Below, one piece after another: positions 18,008 through 26,984 of a DNA stretch of 64,000 bases; within the stretch, counting starts at the first letter, position 1; every line of letters begins with the position of its first letter. The notes under the pieces are model-generated. The model did no database searches. It had not been told where the DNA came from and was given only the letters and a program-made list of their open reading frames with translations. A program made the position numbers and the translations under genes. Source of the DNA: Arthrobacter oryzae (lineage in GTDB: Bacteria > Actinomycetota > Actinomycetes > Actinomycetales > Micrococcaceae); NCBI RefSeq assembly GCF_003634095.1, contig NZ_RBIR01000001.1, positions 434,001-498,000 on the forward strand, written 5' to 3'.

Positions 18008-18175
18008 CCGCCCACCCGCCTCCTTGATCCGGCGGTCCGGCCAGGACCGTCCGCGGGGCCGCCGGCCGCCGGTGAGCCCTGTTGCTCCCACCGTTCCAGT
18101 GCCAAGTCGTGAGCAGGCGCACGCCGCACACCAACTGCGGCCGCGCAAGGCACCTCGAGAATCGCGTATCGCCCA

Positions 18176-19813
18176 ATGAAAAAATGGACCGCCGGCATCA
18201 TCCTCGGATGCGCACAGTTCGTCATGGTGCTGGACAGCACCGTGATGAATGTTTCCATCTCCACGGTCGTGAAGGACCTGAACACGACCGTCGCCGCTAT
18301 GCAGGCCGCCATCACGTTCTACACCCTGACCATGGCCTCCCTGATGTTGTTGGGCGCCAAGCTTGGCGACGTGTGGGGGCGGCGGCGCGCGTTCGTCATC
18401 GGCTCGGTCATCTACGCCTGTGGCTCCCTGCTGACCGCGCTCAGTCCCAACATTGCGGTGCTGTTCCTTGGCTGGTCTGTGATCGAGGGGGTCGGGGCGG
18501 TGCTGGTCATACCAGCCATCGCGGCGCTTATCGCCAGCAACTACCAGGGCCAGGACAGGGTGACCGGTTTCGCGATCATCGGGGCGACCTCGGGCGCCGC
18601 CGTCGCCCTGGGGCCGCTCATCGGCGGCTACGTCACGACGTACCTGAGCTGGAGGTATGTGTTCGTTGGCGAAGTAGTGGTGATGGCGGGCGTCGTCGCC
18701 TTCTCGCGGCTTGTGCCGGACTCCAGCCGCCCGCAAAGAATCAAGATCGATGTTGTCAGCGTCCTGCTCTCGGCGGCGGGCCTGATCCTGATCGTATATG
18801 CCATGCTCCAGAGCAAGACCTGGGGCTGGATTTTGCCCAAGCAGTCCCCGGAGATCAACGGCGTTCCGATTAATCCGCTGGGCCTGTCCCTGGTGCCCTA
18901 CATGATTCTGGCCGGCGGGTTCTTGCTGTGGGCCTTCTTCGCCCGGCAGGAAGCGTTGATCCGGCGCGGGCGTCCGCCGCTGGTCCACGTCTCGATGCTG
19001 TCCATCAAACAGCTGCGTTCCGGTTTGTCCGTCCTCGCCGCGCAGTACATGATCACGGCGGGTCTGTTCTTCATGATCCCGGTGTATTTGCAGATGACCC
19101 TGGGGCTCAATGCGTTGGAAACCGGCATCAAGATTTTTCCGCTCTCCGTTTCGCTGATCCTGTTCTCCGTTGTTGGCACCCGTCTGACCGCCATCTGGTC
19201 ACCGCGCCGCATTATTCGGCTCGGACAGGTCGTCCTGGTCGTGAGCAGTTTCGTCCTACTTGGATCAGTCGACCTCGAGCTGCGCAGCGTGCTCTTTGCG
19301 GCGGGAATGTTCTTCGCGGGAGCCGCCCTGGGGCTCCTGGCATCCCAAATCGGCAACGTGACGATGTCGAGTGTCGGCGTCGAGCGGTCCAGTGAGATCG
19401 GCGGGCTCCAGGGGATCTTCCAGAACCTCGGCTCCTCCCTGGGCACCGCACTCATCGGATCGGTCCTGATCGCATCCCTCTCGAGCTCATTCTTGGGTGC
19501 GGTGGACAGCAGCAGCCTGCCGAGCAGCGTCAAGGATCAGGTCGCGGCCAGCACCCAGTCGGGCGTCAACATTGTGCCGGTGTCCACCGTAAACGACATC
19601 GCGACGACGGCGGGCCTGTCAGCCGAAGACGCCGCGACGCTGACCACGCTCTACAGCGACTCCCAAGTGTCCTCGCTCCGCGCCTCGATGGTGGCGCTGG
19701 TGTTCATCGCGTCGCTGTCGCTGCTGTTTTCCAAGAACATTCCCACCGAACTGGTCCGGCGGAAGCCGACGGACGAACCAGAGAACGATACCGCCCAGTC
19801 CAGCACCGCGTGA
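18176..19813 (+). CDS. MFS transporter, DHA2 (14-helix) multidrug exporter
   Basis: Proton-coupled efflux protein of the EmrB/QacA type, 545 aa. Motif VMVLDSTVMNVSIST in helix 1 and GAKLGDVWGRRRAFVIG after helix 2 are the DHA2 signatures, and the helix count and length fit 14 TMS. An extracellular loop at about 440-490 is polar. It is convergent with a LuxR-type two-component system, a plausible regulator by proximity. The substrate is unknown. Confidence 0.9.
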   Translation: MKKWTAGIILGCAQFVMVLDSTVMNVSISTVVKDLNTTVAAMQAAITFYTLTMASLMLLGAKLGDVWGRRRAFVIGSVIYACGSLLTALSPNIAVLFLGWSVIEGVGAVLVIPAIAALIASNYQGQDRVTGFAIIGATSGAAVALGPLIGGYVTTYLSWRYVFVGEVVVMAGVVAFSRLVPDSSRPQRIKIDVVSVLLSAAGLILIVYAMLQSKTWGWILPKQSPEINGVPINPLGLSLVPYMILAGGFLLWAFFARQEALIRRGRPPLVHVSMLSIKQLRSGLSVLAAQYMITAGLFFMIPVYLQMTLGLNALETGIKIFPLSVSLILFSVVGTRLTAIWSPRRIIRLGQVVLVVSSFVLLGSVDLELRSVLFAAGMFFAGAALGLLASQIGNVTMSSVGVERSSEIGGLQGIFQNLGSSLGTALIGSVLIASLSSSFLGAVDSSSLPSSVKDQVAASTQSGVNIVPVSTVNDIATTAGLSAEDAATLTTLYSDSQVSSLRASMVALVFIASLSLLFSKNIPTELVRRKPTDEPENDTAQSSTA

Positions 19814-19922
19814 GCTCCGCGCATTACGCTCGGGCGCCCGGCCCTGCAACCGGGGCCCAGGGGCGGCGGCCCACCAACGCGGTGAATACCGTGAGGCCAT
19901 GTTGAGGGTCGATTTGCTCCGG

Positions 19923-20618
19923 TCAGGTCGTCCGGGAGCCGGTCAGGCCGTGTTCATAGGCGAAGATGACGGCGTGCACGCGGTCCCGCAGCCCGAGTTT
20001 CATGAGGATGCGGCCCACGTGGGATTTCACCGTTGATTCCGCCACGAACATCCGATTCGCGATCTCAGTGTTTGTCAGTCCGCCGGCGATGGCCGACAGA
20101 ATCTCCCTTTCCCTGGCGGTCAAGGCCGTCATGGCGTCCTCGCCGGCTGAGGAGGGACCGGAGGGAAGGCTTTGGCTGAAGAGATCCAGCATCCGGCGGC
20201 TGACCCTGGAGGAAATGGCGGCGTCCCCGGCGGCGACTGCCCTGATGGATGCGAGCAAATCGGCCGGCGCTACATCCTTGAGCAGGAAGCCACTGGCCCC
20301 GGCCCGGAGTGCTGCAAAGGCATACTCGTCGAGATCGAACGTTGTAAGGACGATGACGCGCGACTGCGGGCACTCCCGGACTATGCGCCGGGTAGCGGCG
20401 ATACCGTCCGTGCCCGGCATGCGCACATCCATCAGCACCACGTCTGGCGCCAGGAGACGACACATGTCGATGCCAGTACTGCCGTCGGCCGCTTCCCCTG
20501 TGACTTCGACGCCGTCCTGGGCATCGAGCACCATGCGAAATCCCGTTCTGACGAGTGTCTGGTCGTCGACGACCAGTACCCGGACCGGGAGAGCGGACGA
20601 GGCAGCTACCCCAGCCAT
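19923..20618 (-). CDS. Two-component response regulator, NarL/LuxR family
   Basis: A 231-aa regulator with a receiver domain (VLVVDDQTLVRTG acidic pair; phospho-acceptor Asp in VVLMDVRMPG; Lys in FLLKDV) and a LuxR-type helix-turn-helix (LTAREREILSAIAGGLTNTEIANRMFV). The ATG at 20618 follows AAGG at 7 nt and overlaps the end of the histidine kinase gene by 13 bp, so the two are translated together. A GTG at 20660 is an alternative start. Confidence 0.9.
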   Translation of the reverse strand: MAGVAASSALPVRVLVVDDQTLVRTGFRMVLDAQDGVEVTGEAADGSTGIDMCRLLAPDVVLMDVRMPGTDGIAATRRIVRECPQSRVIVLTTFDLDEYAFAALRAGASGFLLKDVAPADLLASIRAVAAGDAAISSRVSRRMLDLFSQSLPSGPSSAGEDAMTALTAREREILSAIAGGLTNTEIANRMFVAESTVKSHVGRILMKLGLRDRVHAVIFAYEHGLTGSRTT

Positions 20619-21853
20619 GGGGCGCCCTTCTGCGGCGGGAACCGGGCGGTCACGGACCATCCACGGCCGGCAAGAGCGCCGGCGTCGAACGTGCCGCCAT
20701 AGAGTGTGACGCGCTCACGCATTCCCACGACGCCGCGCCCGGCATGGTCGGACGGGACCGTCCGATGTTGCCCGTCGTCGGTGACGGAGACAATGATCTC
20801 CTGCGCGGTGAACTGCGCATTGACCGTGACCACTGTGGCCGCCCTCCCGTACTTAAGTGCGTTGGTGAGGCCCTCCTGGATGACGCGGTAGATCACCAGT
20901 TGGATCCCCGGGTCGGCAGGAGGAATACCGGCCGAATGCAGGACTACTGGAAGGCCTGCAGAACGGAAAAGTTCCACTAATTCGGGAACATCCGCCATCC
21001 CGGGCGAGGGTGCCAGCGCTCCGGTCGAACCCGTGGTCCTGCCTTCGTCCAGGACTCCGAGCAACCGGCGCATGTCCGCCACCGCAACGCGACCCGTCTC
21101 GGCGACCTGGCGCATTGCGTGGACGGCACGGGCGGGATCAGTAGGAGCGATCTCCGCCGACCCATGGGCCAGGGAAATCATCACAGCCAATCCGTGCGAA
21201 ACGATGTCGTGCATCTCCCGCGCGATCGCGTTGCGCTCCGCGGCAGCTGCAATGCCGGCCAGATGCTCTCGCTCGCGCGAGAGGCGGTCGGCGCGGTCCA
21301 CGAGGGCGGTCAAGTAGTCGCGCCGCGTGCGAACATTCAGCCCGATCAGTGTCGCGAACACCAGCAGGGCAATCGCCTGAACGGCCTGGACCAGATCCAT
21401 CGAACGGGGCAGCAGCATCGCAGCGGCAAGGAGGCTGGCACTGGTCCCCAGCAGGCCGAGGGCCGCGTGCCGCGCCGACCGGTAGAGGGCCACGGCAAAC
21501 AGCGCCATCGCTGTTGCCACCGCAGCGAAGCTCGCCGGAATCGAAAACGTGAGCACCATGATGCCGCCCGTGACGGCCAGCGAAACCATCGGAGTCCGGC
21601 GGCGAAACAACAGCGCCATGCCGGAACCAATCACAGCAATCAGGGGCAGAGCGAGGCCCGTCCCGTTGGTCCCGGCAACGTCAAAGATGATCGCTGTCGC
21701 CAGTGCCGGCCCGGTGTAGGAGGCGCAGACCAAGAGATCTGAGATGCCCGGACGGAAGCGCCCGTCTCGCGGCGGTGACGTTGTCGGGACCGGCGCTGTC
21801 CAGGCCGCTGCCGGCAGCGCGGGCCGGTCTGCTGTGTCCCCGGTCTCGGTCAT
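20606..21853 (-). CDS. Sensor histidine kinase, NarL/DesK class (HisKA_3)
   Basis: Membrane sensor kinase of 415 aa, partner of the overlapping response regulator. An N-terminal block of about five or six helices (residues about 25-180) has no recognisable extracellular domain. Next come the HisKA_3 box with phospho-His (AIAREMHDIVSHGLAV) and a HATPase domain with the N-box variant (VIQEGLTNALKYG). The ATG at 21853 gives MTETGDTADRP; the upstream part of the frame is basic shadow sequence. The signal is unknown. Confidence 0.9.
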   Translation of the reverse strand: MTETGDTADRPALPAAAWTAPVPTTSPPRDGRFRPGISDLLVCASYTGPALATAIIFDVAGTNGTGLALPLIAVIGSGMALLFRRRTPMVSLAVTGGIMVLTFSIPASFAAVATAMALFAVALYRSARHAALGLLGTSASLLAAAMLLPRSMDLVQAVQAIALLVFATLIGLNVRTRRDYLTALVDRADRLSREREHLAGIAAAAERNAIAREMHDIVSHGLAVMISLAHGSAEIAPTDPARAVHAMRQVAETGRVAVADMRRLLGVLDEGRTTGSTGALAPSPGMADVPELVELFRSAGLPVVLHSAGIPPADPGIQLVIYRVIQEGLTNALKYGRAATVVTVNAQFTAQEIIVSVTDDGQHRTVPSDHAGRGVVGMRERVTLYGGTFDAGALAGRGWSVTARFPPQKGAPWLG

Positions 21854-22042
21854 GATCGGGACTCTACCGGTCGTCGGGTGCAAAGCGGCATAAGAACGGG
21901 TGCGATCGCGACGCATGAATCGGATGCGGCACTGCCGGCCTCACGAACGAGGTGCATCGTAGGCCCTTGCCGGGGGCGGACCTGCCGGTGCCGGCGCATG
22001 ATCGCCATGACTCTTTGGTCTGACCGCCGATCCGTGTCGCCT

Positions 22043-23404
22043 TCATGACCGCTGTCCGGCAGCGCGGCGGCGGATCCTGGACCCAAGGATAGCCGGGAGG
22101 GAACCCGTCAGCACGGCGAGCAGCAAGCCGAGTGCGAGCAGCGCTGGAATCCGGAGAGAGGTTCCTCCGGCCGGAAGGGTCAGGTGCGACGTGGGATAGT
22201 CGATCATCTTGGCTGCGGACAGCGCGGTGGCACTGCCGGCATGGCCTGCCAGGTACTCAAGGGCGCCGTCGAATCCGAGCACCCCGCCAGCGCCGGCAAA
22301 GGCATCGAGGGGAACATTGCGCGACGCGGCCCAGCCACGCAAGTGCGGATCAATGTCTTGGATCCCAGCCGCCCCGGGGGCAACCACTTTGTCCACCGGA
22401 GGCGCCTCGCGTTCCGGAACGGTCAGGAGAATCAGCCCGTGTTTTGTGGTGACGGTGCCCTTGGTGGCGATCGCCACCGTCCGGGCCGCGAAGGACATGT
22501 TGTAGACCTCGAAGGCGCTGGCGACGTCGATTTCGCCCACCCCGTTGAAGAGCCCCACGCCGATTGTCGGCCGGAGCCACGGGATGAGGGCGTTGAGCCC
22601 AACGGGAATGTCCGAGGCGTCGAAGGACTGGACGGGAATCTGGGCCGGCGCCGCGGCCGACCAGCCCGGGTAGTCCACGAGCCGGGCGACCCGTTCGGCT
22701 TCGACGGCTCCTGCCAGGTCCGCCATGACGTGCAGGGCGCCTGGTATGCCAGAAGTTACTCCACCTGTGGTGGTGATCGTGCCGTCCTGGACGAATCTCA
22801 GGCCTCCCATCCATTGGACCTCGGGATGGCTCTGCTTGAGAGTGCTCAGCCGGGACCAATGACTTGTTGCCTTATGTCCGTTCAACAGACCCGCCCCGGC
22901 CAGAACCATCGACCCATTGCAGATGCCGAGGACACGGGCGCCGCGACCGGACTGTTCCACGATCCACTCCCGCAACGCGGCTTCTTCGGGGCCTTCCGGG
23001 GCGCCGACGGCCGGGACGACCACAACGTCCGGCTTGCGGGCCTTGCCCGCTGCAACATCCCCGAACGTGTACGTGGGGATGATCGCCGGACCACCGTCGA
23101 CGGCGGCCGGGGCGGCGGACGCCGCGATCGTGTATACCGAGAATTTCGGGGAGTTGGCAAACACTTCGTAGGGAGCCAGAACGTCACTTCCGACCGTGCC
23201 TGACGCGCCCAGGACAACGGCTACGACTATCGCCCCGGAGGAAGAAGGCCGATTCGCCGGCAGGTCTTGCGATTCGCGCGCCGGGCGGACGTGAGTTTCT
23301 GCATCCGAGACCCGAGCGCCTGCAAGAGCTAGCGTCGTGGCGGCCAGGAGGGACAGTCCCACCGAAAGAGCGAAGTGAATAAGGCGTCTTGAGCGGGAAG
23401 CCAT
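22043..23404 (-). CDS. Secreted, membrane-anchored DJ-1/PfpI (GATase1-like) protein with two domain copies
   Basis: A 453-aa exported protein. A signal peptide occupies residues 1-30; a DJ-1/PfpI domain at about 58-250 has the nucleophile elbow LGICNGSMVLAG (Cys162). A second stretch from about 280 (IGVGLFNGVGEIDVASAFEV) looks like the N-terminal half of another DJ-1/PfpI fold but lacks an elbow Cys. A C-terminal helix (about 423-442) and basic tail (RIRRRAAGQRS) anchor it. DJ-1/PfpI members include proteases, glyoxalases, isonitrile hydratases and GlxA-type regulators; the extracytoplasmic position here makes an intracellular role unlikely. It lies upstream of the two-component genes on the same strand, about 190 bp away. 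Confidence 0.8.
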   Translation of the reverse strand: MASRSRRLIHFALSVGLSLLAATTLALAGARVSDAETHVRPARESQDLPANRPSSSGAIVVAVVLGASGTVGSDVLAPYEVFANSPKFSVYTIAASAAPAAVDGGPAIIPTYTFGDVAAGKARKPDVVVVPAVGAPEGPEEAALREWIVEQSGRGARVLGICNGSMVLAGAGLLNGHKATSHWSRLSTLKQSHPEVQWMGGLRFVQDGTITTTGGVTSGIPGALHVMADLAGAVEAERVARLVDYPGWSAAAPAQIPVQSFDASDIPVGLNALIPWLRPTIGVGLFNGVGEIDVASAFEVYNMSFAARTVAIATKGTVTTKHGLILLTVPEREAPPVDKVVAPGAAGIQDIDPHLRGWAASRNVPLDAFAGAGGVLGFDGALEYLAGHAGSATALSAAKMIDYPTSHLTLPAGGTSLRIPALLALGLLLAVLTGSLPAILGSRIRRRAAGQRS

Positions 23405-23728
23405 GAGCGAGTCTCGATTCCGTTTGGTGTGCGGGGTCCTGCATTGCCCTTCACGCTACGGATTGGCGATTACATGCACATCGGCCCCAGGGACTCAACG
23501 GAACAGGCGCAACTGATACCCGGGTACGAGGCGATCGCACCCTCGGCGGCGTTCTGTACGTCGCAGGTTGCATGGCCCCTCGCTGCTGACCGAACATGCT
23601 CCCAAGGCGCGGAACCGGACACCGAACATCAAGCGGCCGCGGTGCCTCCCGACGCCACCTGCAGGGCGCGTCGCATTTTGCCTTCGGCCCTTGCGCTTGC
23701 ACACCACGTACCGGGTACTGTGAGGCGC
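23405..23728. other. Intergenic region between DJ-1/PfpI and VOC genes
   Basis: Divergent promoter region of 324 bp. A TACTGT box at 23716-23721 lies 7 nt before the VOC start. No other gene or convincing repeat is visible; the open frame running through it is a shadow. Confidence 0.5.
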
Positions 23729-24124
23729 ATGGAGATGCGCCTCGAGGTTGTACAAGTGCCAGTCACTGATGTGGACACAGCTAAGTCGTTCTACACAGAC
23801 CGGCTCGGTTTCGCCCTAGACCATGACGTGGAGTACATACCCGGCATGAGGGTCGTCCAACTGACGCCCCCGGGCTCCGCCGCCTCAATCGTCATTGGCA
23901 CGGGAATGACGGGCATGCTGCCGGGCAGCCTGGAAGGCTTGCAACTGGTGGTCCCGGACATGGCGTCGGCACGCGCCGAACTTCTCGCACGAGGAGCGGA
24001 GATCAGCGCGGTGCAGGACCTGGGCGGAGTCGCTTTCGCCTATTTCAGCGATCCTGACGGCAACCGCTGGGTCATACAGGAAGCCACCCAGCCGGCTGGC
24101 AGGGAAGCCTCTCAGCAGGCGTAG
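23729..24124 (+). CDS. VOC (glyoxalase/bleomycin-resistance fold) protein
   Basis: A 131-aa vicinal-oxygen-chelate protein. The two beta-alpha-beta-beta-beta modules show as LEVVQVPVTDVDTAKSFYTD...RLGF and LQLVVPDMASARAELLARG, ending AYFSDPDGNRWVIQE, the typical final strand with metal-ligand Glu. The start at 23729 (MEMRLEV) fits the fold's first strand, and the -10-like box 7 nt upstream suggests a leaderless message. Members include lyases, dioxygenases and drug-binding proteins; the substrate is unknown. Confidence 0.88.
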   Translation: MEMRLEVVQVPVTDVDTAKSFYTDRLGFALDHDVEYIPGMRVVQLTPPGSAASIVIGTGMTGMLPGSLEGLQLVVPDMASARAELLARGAEISAVQDLGGVAFAYFSDPDGNRWVIQEATQPAGREASQQA

Positions 24125-24220
24125 CCTTCGGCTCGGCATGGGGCCGCTGCAGGTCCACGCTGTCCCCAGAGCCGCCAAGCCGGCCCGCACTACGCGGCTC
24201 AGGAACCAACGCTTCCGGGC

Positions 24221-24265
24221 AATAACGCGCGCGTTATTTAGATTTAGCTACTAAAGTCTAAATAA
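24221..24265. promoter_or_regulatory. Two overlapping palindromes upstream of the Fic gene
   Basis: A perfect 18-bp palindrome (AATAACGCGCGCGTTATT, 24221-24238) overlaps a second inverted repeat with perfect 9-bp arms TTATTTAGA (24234-24242) and TCTAAATAA (24257-24265). Inside it are the smaller arms TTTAG and CTAAA. The second repeat ends on the first base of the Fic start codon. The block is AT-rich in a GC-rich genome and looks like an operator. Confidence 0.7.
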
Positions 24266-25479
24266 TGAGCATGCAATTTAGGCTTCCGGGTTCAAGGAGC
24301 GGCTGGCCCGCGCACAGCAGCGAGACCATGCCGTGGAAGTCCTCCGGGCGGCCGCCCCGGGAAGTCCGGGAGTTCACCGAGGTAGAGGTCTCGCTGCCGC
24401 CCATGATCGCCGAATGCTGGTTCGATCCCGGCCGGGAGACGATTGTCGCACTCGAGGAAGCCGCCGTTGCCGTGGCATCCCTCGACGTCACGGCCGAAAC
24501 CCGGATGGACGCCATCAGTGGATTCCTGCTCCGCAGCGAGGCCGTCTCGTCCTCCAAGATCGAGCACGTCGACGCCAACCGTGACGACTACGCGCGGGCC
24601 ATGATCGGACTCAAGGCCAGTGACGACGCCCGCTCCATGGTGGCCGCGGCCGATGCCGTTCAGGCGATGATTGACGACGCCGGGCGCACGGGGGAGATCC
24701 GGCTGGAAGCCCTGCTGGCCGCCCACTTCACCCTGATGAAGGACGACCCGATGGATGGTCCCCACGCCGGCAGGCTCAGGGACGTGCAGAACTGGATCGG
24801 CGGTAGCGATCATTCACCCCGGGGGGCCATCCATGTCCCTCCTCCGCCGGAGCTTGTGCCGGGCCTGATGGAGGATCTGATGGTCTTCTGCAACCGCCGG
24901 GATGTCCCGATCATGGCGCAGGCTGCGATCGCGCACGCCCACTTCGAGTCCATTCATCCGTTTACCGACGGTAACGGCCGGATCGGGCGGGCCCTTATCG
25001 GGGCGATCTCCCGGCGTCGCGGGCTCACGAAGAACACGGTGACGCCCATCGCGTCGGCGATGGTCGCCGACGTCGGCACGTACTTCAGCCTGCTCAACGG
25101 CTACCGGTCCGGTGACGTGGACCCGTTCGTGCTCTACCTGGCCCGCTCCGCGGTCCGCGCATCGGATGCAGCCAGGGATTCCGTGGCCGCCCTCGATGCC
25201 CTGCCGGGCATGTGGCTGGAGCTGGCCCGGCCCCGCAAGGGATCCGCGGACGAGAGGATTATTCCGTGGCTGCTGGAGCGGCCCGTGTTCGAGGCCCACA
25301 GCGCCGCCCATGCTGCCGGCGTTGCCGAAAGCTCCGTCTATGCGGCGCTGGAGCGCCTCTCCGGCGCCGGGGTGATCACCCCCGTCACCCGGTCAAAGCG
25401 AAGCCGTGCCTGGGCCGCGACCGAAGTGCTCGACGAGGTGGACCGGCTCAACACCAGGTTGGCCGGCAAAGGGTATTGA
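24265..25479 (+). CDS. Fic-family protein with C-terminal winged-helix domain
   Basis: A 404-aa Fic protein of the class with an N-terminal inhibitory helix. Fic enzymes usually transfer AMP to a target hydroxyl. The inhibitory region contains SSSKIEHV, close to (S/T)xxxE(G/N) but with His at the last position. The catalytic motif HPFTDGNGRIGR (about 231-242) is complete, with its catalytic His. The C-terminal 80 residues form a winged helix (SAAHAAGVAESSVYAALERLSGAGVI cannot be split from the reading of a DNA-binding wing). This, with the palindromes reaching the start codon, suggests autoregulation. No antitoxin-sized partner gene is adjacent. Confidence 0.9.
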   Translation: MSMQFRLPGSRSGWPAHSSETMPWKSSGRPPREVREFTEVEVSLPPMIAECWFDPGRETIVALEEAAVAVASLDVTAETRMDAISGFLLRSEAVSSSKIEHVDANRDDYARAMIGLKASDDARSMVAAADAVQAMIDDAGRTGEIRLEALLAAHFTLMKDDPMDGPHAGRLRDVQNWIGGSDHSPRGAIHVPPPPELVPGLMEDLMVFCNRRDVPIMAQAAIAHAHFESIHPFTDGNGRIGRALIGAISRRRGLTKNTVTPIASAMVADVGTYFSLLNGYRSGDVDPFVLYLARSAVRASDAARDSVAALDALPGMWLELARPRKGSADERIIPWLLERPVFEAHSAAHAAGVAESSVYAALERLSGAGVITPVTRSKRSRAWAATEVLDEVDRLNTRLAGKGY

Positions 25480-25506
25480 TCCTCACGTGGCGTGAGGATC
25501 TACCGT
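25476..25506 (+). promoter_or_regulatory. MerR-type promoter with 19-bp spacer and operator
   Basis: TTGATC (25476-25481) and TACCGT (25501-25506) are separated by 19 bp, the over-long spacing typical of MerR-controlled promoters. A palindrome with perfect 10-bp arms GATCCTCACG and CGTGAGGATC (25478-25487 and 25491-25500) and a 3-bp centre fills the spacer. The -35 overlaps the Fic stop codon. The predicted start point falls on or next to the MerR ATG. Confidence 0.8.
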
Positions 25507-25512
25507 GGTCCC

Positions 25513-26274
25513 ATGACGGAGACAACGCGGGCAGTAGATCAGTGGAGCATCGGCCAATTTGCCAAGGCATGCGGCGTTACGGTGCGGACGCTCCATCACT
25601 ACGACGAGATTGGGTTGCTCCCGGCCAGCCAGCGGACGGTTGCCGGACACCGCCGCTACACCGGGCAGGACGTGCGGCGGTTATACCGGATCCGGGCGCT
25701 CCAGATGATCGGACTCCCGCTTGCGGACATCGCCGCAACGTTGGAGCCCCCGCCCGATGACCTGGCCTCGATGCGCACGGTCTTGGAATCACAGTTGATG
25801 CACATGCGCCGTCAGGCCGAACAGATCCAGACCGTCAAGGACCGGATCCTGGACCTGCTTTCGCGCATCGACGTGGCCGCCATGCCGTCTGCCGAACAGT
25901 TCATGTCAACGTTGGAGATGATCACCGTGCTCGAGAACCACTTCACACCCGAACAGCGCCAGAACCTGGCCGATCGGAGGGCCGAACTCGGCGCGAGCAG
26001 CATCGAGACTGCAAAGATCCGGTGGGTCGCCCTGGTCGAGGAAGGCCTCCGGTATGTCTCGGACGGAACGCCGGCATCGGATCCGTTGGTCCGGGAGTGG
26101 GCAAGGGCATGGGACGAACTCGGATCGATGTTCCACTCCGGTGAGCAAACCAAGACTGCTGCCCGTGCCATGTGGCAGGAGAATGCCGCCTCCCTCAGCG
26201 CCGGTCTTCCATGGCCAACGGAGCAACTGGCCGCACTGCTGGTCTACCTGGAAGAGGCAAGGACGCGGCCCTGA
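25513..26274 (+). CDS. MerR-family regulator, TipA-like
   Basis: A 253-aa regulator. Residues about 8-75 are the MerR DNA-binding domain (WSIGQFAKACGVTVRTLHHYDEIGL spans the helix-turn-helix and first wing). A long coiled dimerisation helix follows, then a C-terminal domain with NHFTPEQRQNLADRR that resembles the TipAS drug-binding domain. In TipA this domain captures thiopeptide antibiotics; the ligand here is unknown. The ATG at 25513 lies 6 nt after the -10 box, so the message is probably leaderless. The promoter architecture supports autoactivation. Confidence 0.85.
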   Translation: MTETTRAVDQWSIGQFAKACGVTVRTLHHYDEIGLLPASQRTVAGHRRYTGQDVRRLYRIRALQMIGLPLADIAATLEPPPDDLASMRTVLESQLMHMRRQAEQIQTVKDRILDLLSRIDVAAMPSAEQFMSTLEMITVLENHFTPEQRQNLADRRAELGASSIETAKIRWVALVEEGLRYVSDGTPASDPLVREWARAWDELGSMFHSGEQTKTAARAMWQENAASLSAGLPWPTEQLAALLVYLEEARTRP

Positions 26275-26442
26275 GCGTCCTGGCGGAGCAGGCGGGCTGC
26301 CTGCATCCAGTTGCCCGACCGGACCTGCCTGCCGGGTGGCCCCATTTCCCGTGTAGCCGGTGCTTTTTGGCGGCGCTGGATGCACTATGGAAGGAAGCCG
26401 GGCTGTCTTCTCAGCCCCCTCCAACGACGAGGACGGCACATC

Positions 26443-26889
26443 ATGACGAGCAACAAAGCACAGACGGTACTTGCGCTGGCCGCAGTCTTGATCGGGCTGA
26501 GCGGGTGTGCCGGAGGCGGCGGGACGCCGACGTCGGCCCCCGCCACGACGGCCGGCACGTCGGCCAGTATGTCGATGGCGCCGTCAGCGTCGGCAGGTTC
26601 GACGATGACAGGGTCGGGAAGCGGGACCGCGAACGCCGCGGCGTCGGGAATCACCGTCAGTAACTACGCCTACCAGACCCCGGTCTCGGTCGCACCCGGC
26701 GCGAAGGTGACGGTGACCAACATGGACAGCGTCGAGCACACGGTGACCGCCGACCAAGGATCGGCCTTTGATGTGGAAATCAAGGAAAACGGCGGAACGG
26801 CAACATTTACCGCCCCTGCGCAGCCGGGAACCTACGCCTTCCACTGCAGGTACCACCCCAACATGCACGGCACACTGACGGTCAAATAG
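26443..26889 (+). CDS. Cupredoxin-domain lipoprotein (plastocyanin-like)
   Basis: Exported copper protein of 148 aa. A lipoprotein signal ends in lipobox LSGC (Cys at about residue 22). A Ser/Thr/Ala/Gly-rich linker of about 45 residues follows, then a plastocyanin-type domain. The type 1 copper ligands are all visible: His in SVEHTVT, and Cys, His and Met in FHCRYHPNMHG. The ATG at 26443 is preceded by GAGGA. Likely an electron carrier or copper handler at the outer membrane face; the partner is unknown. Confidence 0.9.
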   Translation: MTSNKAQTVLALAAVLIGLSGCAGGGGTPTSAPATTAGTSASMSMAPSASAGSTMTGSGSGTANAAASGITVSNYAYQTPVSVAPGAKVTVTNMDSVEHTVTADQGSAFDVEIKENGGTATFTAPAQPGTYAFHCRYHPNMHGTLTVK

Positions 26890-26984
26890 GAAGAACACCC
26901 GGTCAAACGAGAACAGCGCCGTGCCGGACACCTTTGCACGCACAGGGCACCAAACCGGACGACGGGGGTGCGGAGGCGGTGTCC

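Noticed and set aside
22184..23203. A 339-codon frame antisense to the DJ-1/PfpI gene
   Set aside because: No known motif, biased composition, and the opposite strand has a signal peptide and nucleophile elbow.
24265..26274. Fic and MerR genes as a classical Fic toxin-antitoxin pair
   Set aside because: The Fic protein already carries an N-terminal inhibitory helix, and the MerR gene has its own promoter and no antitoxin-like helix.
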